Positions 54,701 through 64,000 of a DNA stretch of 64,000 nt are shown in pieces. Every line of letters begins with the position of its first letter. Position 1 is the first letter of the stretch. The DNA comes from Tribonema minus (taxonomy: Eukaryota > Sar > Xanthophyceae > Tribonematales > Tribonemataceae): contig JAFCMP010000022.1 of assembly GCA_017506865.1 (NCBI GenBank), forward strand, positions 186,001 to 250,000. Reading direction: 5' to 3'. The translations under genes were made by a program, and so were the position numbers. A model generated the notes under the pieces. That model searched no databases. It saw nothing but the letters and a program-made list of their open reading frames with translations, and had not been told where the DNA came from.

Positions 54701-57700
54701 CTCCTGATTGGTATGGTCTGCAAAGCCTTCAACTCTGAGCACATGCGTTGCCCTGAGAGTCATGTGCCAGGTACGGTGCCATGCTTGTGTTTCACTCCAT
54801 GGTGCTGCATGTCATCCATTCGGAAATTCTGTGGCTTTCGAATTTCCGCACATCAAGTCCAGATGTTGAAACGCCGCAATGCGCTGCGAGGATCTAAGAA
54901 CGTCTGTGCAACTGCATATTCCAGCACCTGTGCTGCGTCTACTTACTGATCACTGTATGGGCAACAAGCATCGTTGAAGGGCAGTGCGGCAGCAAGGGCG
55001 CATCCGTCACAAACCTGCGCACGCATGCTCAATAATGTCATCCACTCGCGTTCAGAGGAACACGTGGCATGTGCCTCCAGCGCACCAGCGGACGTGTGTG
55101 CTAGCGTGCTTGTCAGTCGCCAGCGAGCCACTGGCTTCGCAGGCAGTAAGACCACATCCGCTAAGCGCTTCGCAGCGCGCATGCGTTTGTAGCGCACATC
55201 ACCTGTGCAGCCGGCACGAGCGCTGCCGCCAGTCGCACATGCTGCGACAAGCATTTTTGAGTGTTTTTGCTGGCCCCGCAGAGCACGATGCGCAGTGCAA
55301 CCAGCGTGGCGCATCTACATGTACATGCTTCTGTACTTGGCAGTAATATCTGGTATATTAGAAAAAGTGTACTACTTGTTTGAAAATGCGGGCTCTCATT
55401 GCTTCGCGCGCTTGCGCCCTCTCCGCTCGTGTGCAGCACGACCACGCCGACGCGATACTCGGTCTGGACGACGTGCGCGGCCTGCAGAACTCGGCCGATC
55501 CACGTGAGTCCCCACGCCGCCAGCCGTGTGGTTGAGCAATGCTGCGTTGCATGCAATGAGGACTGTGCTGTCATCATGTTTCTGTGCTGCCATCTTGTTT
55601 TGTGGATGAGCACGGGCAGATGTCATGTACGCAGATGCAACCCTATACGTAGACGCGCGGTCGCACGTGCAGCACAACCATACATCCATAGCCAGTTGGT
55701 CAACTCCTTCGACACGACCAGAGTGCCCCTTGCCTGAGGCTTGGGTTAGGGCTCAATACAGAATTAGAGTTTGCTTGTGTGCTCAGTGCTCCGCTCGCCC
55801 CGTCTGCATGCTGCAGCAACGCCGGTGCTGGTGGACAGCAGGACGATGCACTCCCTGCAGCGCGTGTTCCCCTACCTGTGCGGGACCAATGGCAAGGTAG
55901 CTAACCCTGACCCCTAACCTAACCAATATCAAGGTAGGTAGGTAGGTAGGTAGGAAACCCTAATCCTGACACTGGCCCCAAGGCGCCCCCCGTGTCTTGT
56001 GCAGCAAGTGGGGCTTGGTCGAGCTCACCAGCCTTGCGTGACTGTGTGCTAATGCCAATGATATTTTCTCGTTGAGTGAGGTATTGTCTTGGATTGGTAT
56101 TGAGTTAGCAGCGTTGCTCAAAAAAATGGCAGTCTGGCGCATACATTGTGTAAGTTGTCGTGAGTTCTCTTGTGTCGGTACTCGGTGAACAGCGTTGCTC
56201 GAACGACTGGCAAGCTGGCTGGCGCATAGATTGTGTAAGCGCAAGTGCCCCTGCCGAAAGATCTTCCTCGGCTGGTCGGCTGTTCTTCTCGTTCCGCCTT
56301 GGTGCTGAGCGGGCAAGAGTGCTCATCAACAATGCTGGCGGTGGCGCTCGCGTGCGCAGTTGCCCCCGTCACGCGCACTGTAACGGTCGCTTATTCGCGA
56401 CGCCATGCACCTATGTTGTGCTCTCCCGCACCGGCATGTGCTGCTTTCTTTAGTAATGCTCACTTTCACGTCCGTGTGCCGAATATCGTTGCTTGTCACG
56501 GTGGTGCTCTCAGGCTGGCATTCGGCATGTGGCAGCGCTCGACTTCAGAACCTTCACGCCGCACGAGCCATTCACGGTGGCAGGGCTGACGATGCTTGTG
56601 AGTGCCTAGGGTTAGGGGTAGGGTTAGTGTCAGGCTGTGAGTTGCGCTGTGACTTGTGCACGTCGCCGTTGGGCAGCAAGATGACTTTTGATGGCGCCTT
56701 TGAATTACTTGAATATGCCTATTGCCCATGTGAGTGCGACATCAATAATGCCGCAGAACACGCAATATGCGTGTGTGAGCACACTTGCCATGCTGCAGCA
56801 GAAGTGGAGTCTTCAGGTCGTGAGTAAACTGTGGTGCCATTGTGTCCCTGGCACCAGGACTGTGCAACGAACCTTACATTGCAATTGAGACGTCATTTTA
56901 CAAGTTCATGTTTTGGCAACTGAGAGCGCCCGGGGCCGCCGATGCAGACAACCACAAGCACGACAATGCGCCAAGCTGGAAGTGCGTATCCAGACAGCTC
57001 AATCTCACTTGCCTGCAATTTTTCTGAGTCTCTGCGCACTAGGCGTGCTGCAATGACTATCAATGAACACTACAGTCGCCTCAACATCTTCACCTTGCTC
57101 AGTGAGTGAGAGCACCTGGCACTCACACCCATTCTCCCCCCCAACTTCACATTGCTCAACTGGGGACGCACATGAACACATCACCGTTGTCACCTTACGT
57201 ACCCGCTACCCCCCCCCCCCCTCCGACCACTACCCCCCCCTCCCCCTTCTCCCCCCCCCCCCCCCCCCCAGCCCATCCCCGTCGTCCACGGCGAGGACTA
57301 CATGAGCAACGGCTTCATCTTCGGGCCGGCGCACGCGCGCACCGTGTACATCAGTGACTGCAGCCGCGTGCCGCCGGACACCATGGCAGTGCTCAGGCGC
57401 GAGCGCATCGCGCTGCTGGTTGTGGACGCGCTCCTCAAGGACAGGGCGCACCCCACGCACTTCAGCATGGCGCAGTCCGTGGAGCTGGCGCGCGACCTGC
57501 GGGTGAGCAGGGACCCCTCTCCCCCCCCCCCCCCCCCGCGCGGTCCCCCGGGGGGGCGGGTCTTGAGCAACAGCGCTCGAAGTGTCATGAGCAGCAGCGT
57601 TCAGCATGCGGAGGGGTGGCGTCAGACGCGTGTACGCGTTTAAGCGTTTCTCGTCTGTGACGTCATGTTTCCATACAGCTGTAGGGGTGAGGGTCAGAGG

Positions 57701-58693
57701 CCGCATCAACGCCTCAGCATGGAGCTGCAGCGGCGCCGAGCGCGCGTTCCCGCAGGTCCTCTCACCCCACTGTCTAGTTACCTGCGCTTTGCTGAATGCC
57801 ATCGGTAACATGCTCGTGCAACTGTGTGCTGGGAGATGGCGTCCATGTCGAGGCGTCCCCTGGCTGCTCCGCATGGACAGGGCCCGACCACCCCGCCTGT
57901 TCCTTCAGGTCGGGGTTCGCATGTTTGCTGCGGCAAGGTGGTGTCCGCCTGCCCTTGCGCCCAGCGAGTGCGGTTGGCTCTCTCGTTCACAGCACGTCGC
58001 TGAAGCGGGCTCCGATTATCAGCATCTTCACACAACCTGGCAGCCGCCTGTCGCCGCGCTGCACCAGGCAGCATGTGCTAGGATCTTCACCGCCGCAAGC
58101 CGGTACGCTGCGGCAGCAACGGGCAGCAACCTGCTAGGATCATCACCGCCGCACACCGTACGCTGCGCCAACAACAGGCAGCAACTTGCTGGGATCTTCA
58201 CCCCCGCACGCCTTACGCCGCTGCGGCAGCGCGTTGCCTCACGCGCTGCGCGCCCTCACCTGCCTGCCCGCCCACCCTGCGCCGCGGCAGCCGCTGCGCA
58301 CGCTCATGGTGGGCACGGGCTCCGATCACCATGATCTTCACGCGCCCGTGTACGCTACAGTCGCCTGTCGTCGCGCCGCAACCGGCAGCAACCTGCCAGG
58401 ACCTGTACCGCCGCACGCCGTACGCTACACACCGCGGCGCCTCACGCACTGCGCCCTGCCTGCCCGCCTTCCCCGCGCCGCCGCAGCCGCTGCGCACGCT
58501 CATGGTCGGCATGGGCTCGCACATGGAGTACACCGCCACCAACGCGGAGCTGGCACGGCTCAGAGAGACGGACGGCCTTGATGTGCAGCTCGCGCGCGAT
58601 GGCCTGCGCGTGGAGATCGAGCTGGAAGAGGAGGACGGTGCCGCTGCTGCTGCCGCCGCCGCCGCTGCTGCCGCCGCTGTGCAGTCAAAGTAG
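51760..58693 (+). CDS. Metallo-beta-lactamase-fold hydrolase
   Basis: Nine exons: 51760-51946, 52211-52286, 52848-53043, 54225-54311, 55437-55503, 55817-55896, 56514-56597, 57272-57502 and 58487-58693 (404 aa, all phases consistent). The N-terminal RVSRWLWRLPAGAGVALTAA resembles a mitochondrial presequence. Family landmarks in order: ALIFIGSGSSSG, CVSACDAARLPPETNPNYRN-NPSVLIRH, IDTGKTFREGVLRWYP, the metal motif HDHADAILGLDDVRG (HxHxD), VLVDSRTM, PFTVAGLTM, PIPVVHGEDYMSNGFIFG, VYISDCSRVPP, DALLKDRAHPTHFSMAQSVE and PLRTLMVGMGSH. These match the eukaryotic hydrolase group whose members carry GLDDLR after the metal motif. The substrate is unknown. An Ala-rich tail ends the protein. Exon 1 uses a GC donor (GCAAGA). 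Exon 3's acceptor is the least certain. Confidence 0.8.
54069..54166 (+). repeat. Decoy copy of an exon head (exon 54225-54311)
   Basis: A ~100-bp unit ending in GCCTTGCACTGCAG plus ATGGACACGAGGAAAACG repeats the acceptor and start of exon 54225-54311 (GCCTTGCACTGCAG, ATCGACACGGGGAAAACA). The copy has an internal deletion after the first codons. Confidence 0.85.
55902..55923 (+). repeat. Degenerate telomere-type run in intron
   Basis: CTAACCCTGACCCCTAACCTAACC starts at the donor of exon 55817-55896. A (GGTA)n run follows at 55934-55952. A similar TTAGGG-type run lies at 56608-56629, directly after the donor of exon 56514-56597. Confidence 0.65.
57213..57271 (+). other. Oligo-C polypyrimidine tract at a splice acceptor
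   Basis: Long C runs lead directly into the CAG acceptor of exon 57272-57502. Another C run (57521-57538) lies just beyond that exon's donor. Confidence 0.7.
58000..58325 (+). repeat. Tandem repeats and decoy head of the terminal exon
   Basis: A 55-60-bp unit (GGCAGCAACxTGCTxGGATC then TTCACCGCCGCA) repeats about four times over 58025-58220. At 58233-58325 a copy of the acceptor and first ~35 nt of the last exon (PLRTLMVG) appears ~205 bp ahead of the true one at 58487. Confidence 0.8.
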
Positions 58694-59857
58694 GGGTAGG
58701 CATGTGCTGCCGCCCCGCCTCTGCCTCTGCCGCCGCTGCGCAGTCAAAGTAGCGGTAGGCGTGCATTAGGTGCGGGGGCACACATCACATGGAGCGGGAA
58801 AGGGGGGGGGGGGGGGCAGGGCGACAACACAGACTTGACGGCAGGGGGGGGGGGGGCTGAGTTTTGCCTGTTATGTCATACTTCAAGTACATAATTAATT
58901 CAACACATGCGCGCGGAATACACACAGCGATGGTTGGGTACAGTGCGACAACGACGTTTGAGAGGATTACGCGGGAAAGCACCTACGTGTCAGGCAGGCA
59001 GCTGCATTCGCAAAAAGTGGGCGCCGTACCACTAGTCTTGCGTTGGCAATTGCAGTTTGCTGACCTAAGGGCACGGGACCCAGCAGGCTGTGACATTATG
59101 CATGTGCCGATCGGCGACAAACCAATCTCGTCCAACACGGTCTGCAGATGTGTACTCATCGCATGTGATGTTCCCTCTGCAATGCTGCACCGTGTGTCCT
59201 GCCATTCGACGACATGCATTTCAAAGTCCGTGTGCAGTGCTGGCACTGGTGCCATGCGAGGACGTATGTGAAAAATGTAGATGCTGCTTGTCACTGAGTT
59301 GTCAGGTGTTGCCTTGCAGGCCCGGAGTGCTGTTTGGACTTGAGTGCAGGCGCTAACAGACATCCAGCCGCTGCGTCTTCTCACGACGACAAGTTCATGA
59401 GCACTAGGTTCGCGAAGTGCGTACGGCTTATAGGTCATGTGGAGACAGCAAGCTGTCAAAAGATTTCGAAAGATCCTGACCTTGAACTTGAAGTAATAGG
59501 AGCGGTCCCGAGAATCCTCCCGAGAACGTATTGGAACCTACGGAACGGCAGCCAAAACGCAGACTCGGAAGCAGCGCACCTTCATGGCGCTCTTGTCCCC
59601 GCCTTCTCAGTGTCAGCCGGCCCACCTGGTCGTATCTGGCGAACACCTGTCGTCTGCAATGTTGATATTTGTTGGACTGTCGGCCTGAACCTTTCCTTTG
59701 CAAAGTCCACTGGATGGGATTTCGCTCCCAACCAAATCCCGCGCGCAATGAAGTCTGCAGCGGCATTGCAGCCAGATCCGAGCCCCGCACAATCTCTGCT
59801 CCGGTCTACATCTCGCTGCTGCGCTCTTGTCTCTCGTTCGAACCCACACACATCACG
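58694..59857. other. Intergenic region
   Basis: Holds two oligo-G/C tracts (58803-58817, 58845-58856), ACTTCAAGT at 58880-58888, and ACTTGAAGT at 59486-59494, about 365 bp ahead of the next gene. No supported gene is seen. Confidence 0.5.
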
Positions 59858-61144
59858 ATGAGCACCTCGACAAGCCCCGACATGTACTACTCCGCGCCGC
59901 GTACCACCGTGGACATGAGCGGATCTCAGATCGACATCGAGGCTGCAAGTGGTACCAGAATGGCCGGCAAGCAGCTGGAGATGACGCCGCCTCATTCTGT
60001 CCCACGGTCATCGACGACCGCTAAGAAGGCCAACCCCGGCCCCCTGGGATTGTTCGCCTTCGGCTTGACCACCCTGGTGAGGATAACAGAAAATTTCCGT
60101 TGATGATGACAGTATCTATGGATGCCATTGAGAATTTATCTACGTTTCTTTTCTTGTTTTGAGAGCAGTATACCTACCTGATGTGCATCTTCAACAGCAG
60201 CATGAGTCAGAGTTGAGTTTGTGTGTGGGGCCGGAATCATGTAACTCATGCACACATGCCGCTAAATGACTCATAATGAGCTGCATTAGCGAAAGGGGAA
60301 GGCTAGTCTGGCATTGCGCGCGCGCACTGCATCCTTGCGCGGGTGATCCATTCGGTGCATGTAATGCTCTCATGACATGTACCTCAAATATCGGACAAGT
60401 GCCAGTTTCGCATGCCTGCATACCCTGCAACATCATGATTGCTAGGCTCAACCCGCTAAGCTGCCGCACACCTGCCCCATAGCTGAAAGACTCGCCTTCG
60501 GCCCGATAAAATCCAGTCACTCTAACCCCCACCCTTCCCCCAACAAACTCACCCCCCACACACCCCAAGACGCCCCCCAAAACGGCGCCTAATCTCCTCA
60601 CACGCACTTCCTCCTCCACCACCGCCACCACTCGCGCGCGCAGATGCTCATGTACATCGAGGCCGAGTGGGCGGCGCCCGGCTTCGCGGAGGTCGTCGCC
60701 TGCACGGCACTCTTCTTTGGCGGCGTTGTCCAGCTCCTCGCGGGCATGTGGGAGATGCACCGCGGCTCCACCTTCGCCGCGACCGCCTTCTCCTCGTACG
60801 GCGCCTTCTGGATGGGCTTCGCGGCGCTGCGCGTGCTGAAGCTCGTGGGGTTCACGTGGGGCGCCGACGCCGCCGGCTACGCGCAGGCCGAGGCGCTGTA
60901 CCTCGGCACGTGGGGCATGCTCAGCGTCCTCTTCTTCGCGCTCACGTTCGCCAAGTGCGTGGCGCTGCGCGCGACCTTCGCGCTGCTCGTCGCCACCTTC
61001 TTCCTGCTCGCGGGGGGGCAGTTCGACCACGGCGCGCGCATGGTCGGGGGGTACGTCGGCCTCGCGTGCGCGGCGTGCGCCGTGTACACGGGCTTCGGCG
61101 AGATGGTCCTGGAGACGTACGACGTGCGGCTGCCGGGGCTCTGA
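59858..61144 (+). CDS. Acetate-transporter (GPR1/FUN34/YaaH) family membrane protein
   Basis: Exons 59858-60076 and 60644-61144 join in phase 0 (239 aa, normal for the family). A hydrophilic N-terminus of about 60 residues is followed by the family motif NPGPLGLFAFGLTTL, then six expected membrane spans, including FAEVVACTALFFGGVVQLLA, MWEMHRGSTFAATAFSSYGA, FWMGF and YVGLACAACAVYTGF. The motif A-x-x-Q-L-x-A-G-M-W-E-M and the SYGAFW segment are typical. In fungi and bacteria these proteins move acetate or succinate (or ammonium, debated) across membranes. The intron falls right after the first motif. It stands alone on the plus strand with no operon-like partner. Confidence 0.88.
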
Positions 61145-63327
61145 GCGCTGCTGCGAGCGTGCGCTGCCGTTTTCTTTACGATGATAAATTGTGTTTGGGT
61201 CTGTAAGCAGGCCACGGCCGCGCGGCGCTAGGTTTGTAAGAGAAGCATGGGGCGGTGAAAGAACGGACTGCGGAATATTTGAGCCCTAGTAGCGTTAGAG
61301 ATCTGTGCTGTTGGCCATGATTACCGGTACTAGTAGTGGCGCTGCGCCCTCCGCGCGCCGTGCGTTGACCATTACTACTGTGCGTAGATATGGTGTTTCC
61401 CTCAATTTGAAGAGCAGTTTCCGCTGCTGCCAGGTAGAGCAGCAGCCTGTGCCATACATAAAGCAGCGCTTGTGCCGTAAAGTGTCGTACAGTCTGAAAT
61501 ACAGCTAAAATTCTCCCATGTTACATGGCCAATGAGGATGCCGCAGCTGCTTTTTTTTGCCGCTTGCACCGTTACACAAATCTGCGCCATCTATTGCACA
61601 AGTTGGCATGTTACATTGTTATTGTGGCGTGCCATGCTGACATCACGTATGTCTTTGCGCACATGAGGATGCTAGCCGCACGCTCGTTGATGCTGCTGTC
61701 TGCGGAGCGGACGTGCTTTTATCTATAAACTCTGATCACCCCAGTGCACAAGGTGGCATCTAGAGGGGAGGCCAAATATCAGACTTCAGAACCAGCATGA
61801 CGGGGTATTCAGCATGATCCCTGCCACCTGTATGTTCAACAATGACTCTTGTCAATGAGCATTCACACATACGTCACTGTAAGCTCACTAACCAGTCACT
61901 GTAGTATTGTTTTGAGGAAGTATGGGCATGTCACAGGACCCTCGGGCCTATTATTCAATGAGAGTTGAACACAACATAGTACTGCGGCACTAATTGAGCA
62001 CGTCTTGAGCAGGTCTAGGGCTACTCAGGACTGACGTCAAGTACTGACACGCATGCAGGCATGCCATACTGCCAGCAACTCTGGCGGAAGAAATGATGGC
62101 GCACGGTGAAACGGACCCCCCATGGTATTGCTAGAAGCCTGCAACACTGGGGCGCAAGGGCCTGCCTGCTTTCACTTTTTTGCACATGGTCCCACAGACC
62201 AAGCCTTTCTTAGGGTTGCTGATGCTTTATCATGAACTTCAGATCATGTGTGCTGGAGTTCAACCCTGACCACCATCATGCAGCACTCCTCCGCTGAAGT
62301 CGTTGTCAGTGGATGCGAGCATGCGCGTGAATGCGCCTGTTGGCGCAAGCCAGCACTCAACCTCACAACAAGCACGAATGCATGTCAGGCGTGACCCCTC
62401 CGTGCGCCACCAGCAGCACAGCCGGTGTGCTGCACCAGCAGCAGCACAGCCGGAGCGCCCCGGGCTGAGCAGCAGAAAGCAGCTATAGGGGTCGTCAGGC
62501 GTGACCCGGTTTCGATCGGTCTCTTGTCGTGCGTGCATGCAGCTGCCCGCAAGGACAGGGCATCCGTGCAGGGTTGGGAAAGCACAATGCATATCATCGC
62601 CAGAACGCTGCAATGTTCTCCGTACATCTGTGAACCCAGGATCCTTCTCAACCGTGAACACATTGGTGGTCGGCACCATGGCCCTGCCAAGCTGCGGGCG
62701 TGCTTCAGAGACTGCTTGTGTACTAAACCTAATTCTAAGCGTCTTGCATGCAGCACTCAACCAAAGCTTCGACGTGTGAGGTGAAGTGCTCCTGACAATG
62801 CTGCCTGCTTTTAGCCCTACCAGCGTTGAAACTTGCATGCCGCTTGTGCCGATTGTACATGTTACAAGCTGCGCGAGCATTCAACAAGGCTCAGGGGGCA
62901 TACACCGCAACGCGTTGTAGCTGCATAGCAACTGGTGTGTGCAAGCAATGGCAAGCAGCGGCACTTGTCGTGTACACGATTGTGTCAGCGTGCATAGACG
63001 GCAGCAACACGCAAAATGGACAGTGCATGACGTTTAGCGAAGCAGACAACTAATTTATTGATGTAGCTGGCGCGATGCACCGGTGCACTCTGCCGGCTGA
63101 CATTGCCATGCTGAGCGGCAGCATGGATATTGCCAGCAACGAGTTCCTCACTACAACAAGACAGGAACAGATAAAACCATCACCAACCGCAACGCAAGCG
63201 ACGCTCGTCTAGCCACTTACACAACAGAAATGAGACACACTGAGGCGTGTGCCTGATGATGCTGGTAGCATCAGCGACGGCAGCACAGGCTCCCGGCTTG
63301 AACTACCATGAACTGCGCAAGCGGCGT
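61145..63327. other. Intergenic region
   Basis: Convergent 3' ends flank this 2.2-kb stretch. Short frames occur on both strands, but none shows domain-like sequence. A small CAGCAGCACAGCCGG direct repeat lies near 62410-62455, and GTCAGGCGTGACCC occurs twice (62385, 62495). Confidence 0.45.
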
Positions 63328-63738
63328 CTACGGCTGACAAGTCCGCGGCACCTCAATCCTGGAGTACTTCATGCCCATCTGTGCGCCGCTCCTGAGCCCG
63401 AATACCACCCCCACCACCGCCGCCAGAGCGCAGGCGGCCCCCACGACAAAGGGGCTCCACAGCGATATGCTGGCGCCGTTGGTCCCGTCCGCGCTCTCGC
63501 CTGGCAGCACCTGGAAGTTGGATAGTATGCCCTTCGTTCTGCCCATGCAGACCGGCTGAAGCTCCATCCACAGCTGCAGCGAGTCCTTGGTGTCCGGGCA
63601 GAGGGCCGCGGCGCAGGTACGCGCGATCTTGCCCAAGTTGTTGTCTGCAATGGGGTCGTTGGCCCCCATGCCAGAGGCGACGGGCACCGCTGTCAGCAGC
63701 GCCAGCGCTGACACACTGACCGCAGTCAAGTTCCGCAT
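63328..63738 (-). CDS. Small secreted or single-span membrane protein
   Basis: 136 aa from the Met at 63738. The start is hydrophobic (RNLTAVSVSALALLTAVPVA) and looks like a signal peptide. A soluble segment with four cysteines follows (RTCAAALCPDTKDSLQLWM, PVCMGR), then one C-terminal span (LWSPFVVGAACALAAVVGVV) and a short basic cytosolic tail. An upstream in-frame Met at 63903 would add 55 residues with a second hydrophobic start, so the start is uncertain. No family was recognised. TTGAAGTT at 63921-63928 lies just upstream. Confidence 0.6.
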   Translation of the reverse strand: MRNLTAVSVSALALLTAVPVASGMGANDPIADNNLGKIARTCAAALCPDTKDSLQLWMELQPVCMGRTKGILSNFQVLPGESADGTNGASISLWSPFVVGAACALAAVVGVVFGLRSGAQMGMKYSRIEVPRTCQP

Positions 63739-64000
63739 CCTCCTCCGGCTGCAACGTCTTTTCTGATGTAGAGCTTGCTGTGAACCTCCAGGGTAATGTG
63801 GCTGTGGCTCAGCTGCTGCAGCCGAGGCCAGCAGGCTTAGCACAGCCCAGCTGACCACAGCGGTCTGGCGCCGTACACAAGCGAGAAGAAGGTAGACTGG
63901 CAAAGAGGTTCAACTATTGGTTGAAGTTGGGGAATTTGAGTTTTTGGTGGTGAAAGCTGCCTGTACCGCGGCGGCAGCATCTGGCGACATGCGCGCAACT

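Noticed and set aside
59669-60103. In-frame upstream extension of the acetate-transporter first exon
   Set aside because: A different plus frame overlaps the exon, and the extension is not in the motif-bearing frame. The start at 59858 gives the normal family length.
60191-61030. 279-codon minus-strand open frame
   Set aside because: It is antisense to the acetate-transporter exon, whose plus frame carries the family motif and spans.
62260-62880. 206-codon minus-strand open frame
   Set aside because: There are no domain-like segments or splice-supported extensions, and it overlaps equally open plus frames.

Overview
This window is nuclear DNA of a microbial eukaryote. The genes carry many spliceosomal introns: I could resolve about 41, mostly with GTGAGT/GTGAGG/GTGCGT donors and a few GC donors. 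The proteins include a polycystin-type REJ/GPS membrane protein, a QxxRW cellulose-synthase-like enzyme and Pro-Thr 'PTxxPT' stalks. Telomere-type TTAGGG/CCCTAA runs sit inside introns. Together these suggest an alga or protist of the stramenopile or haptophyte kind, but the sequence alone does not fix the lineage. There is no sign of a bacterium, virus or organelle, and I saw no tRNA, rRNA or CRISPR array.

Layout, left to right. (1) 1-19172, minus strand: one very large gene of at least 18 exons, open at the left edge. From the N-terminus it encodes FG-GAP/VCBS repeats, a Pro-Thr stalk spread over small symmetrical exons, a REJ region, a second Pro-Thr stalk, a GPS site and the first polycystin-type membrane segments. 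(2) 19173-22278: intergenic, with a 0.7-kb tandem direct repeat. (3) 22279-28280, minus: a three-exon cellulose-synthase-like glycosyltransferase (1094 aa). Its 5' end and promoter (about 0.84 kb) are duplicated at 31739-32585, where they head a chimeric 208-aa ORF. (4) 33190-34841, minus: a CS-domain (p23/NudC-like) protein. (5) 34935-36779, plus: a phosphotriesterase-related protein that has lost most of its metal ligands and has gained a C-terminal Cys-rich finger; it is divergent from gene 4. (6) 36780-39247: mostly empty, with one coding-like 3' exon. (7) 39248-51548, minus: a 12-exon gene for a globin-fold domain followed by a long alpha-helical, HEAT-like region (1312 aa). (8) 51760-58693, plus: a nine-exon metallo-beta-lactamase-fold hydrolase (404 aa), divergent from gene 7. 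(9) 59858-61144, plus: an acetate-transporter (GPR1/FUN34/YaaH) family membrane protein. (10) 63328-63738, minus: a small secreted or single-span membrane protein.

Exon models were built by hand. At every junction I asked for a plausible donor and acceptor, matching codon phase, and continuity of the protein family across the join. For genes 1, 2, 5, 6 and 7 every proposed intron is phase-compatible and the total coding length is a whole number of codons, except that gene 1 is open at its end.

The most unusual property of the window is how its introns are built. Several are made of tandem copies of the exon edges that flank them, so decoy splice donors or acceptors with 30-125 nt of exon sequence recur at about 100-170 bp spacing. 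The same introns hold telomere-type hexamers, oligo-C tracts that act as the polypyrimidine stretch, and a strongly over-represented near-palindrome, ACTTSAAGT.
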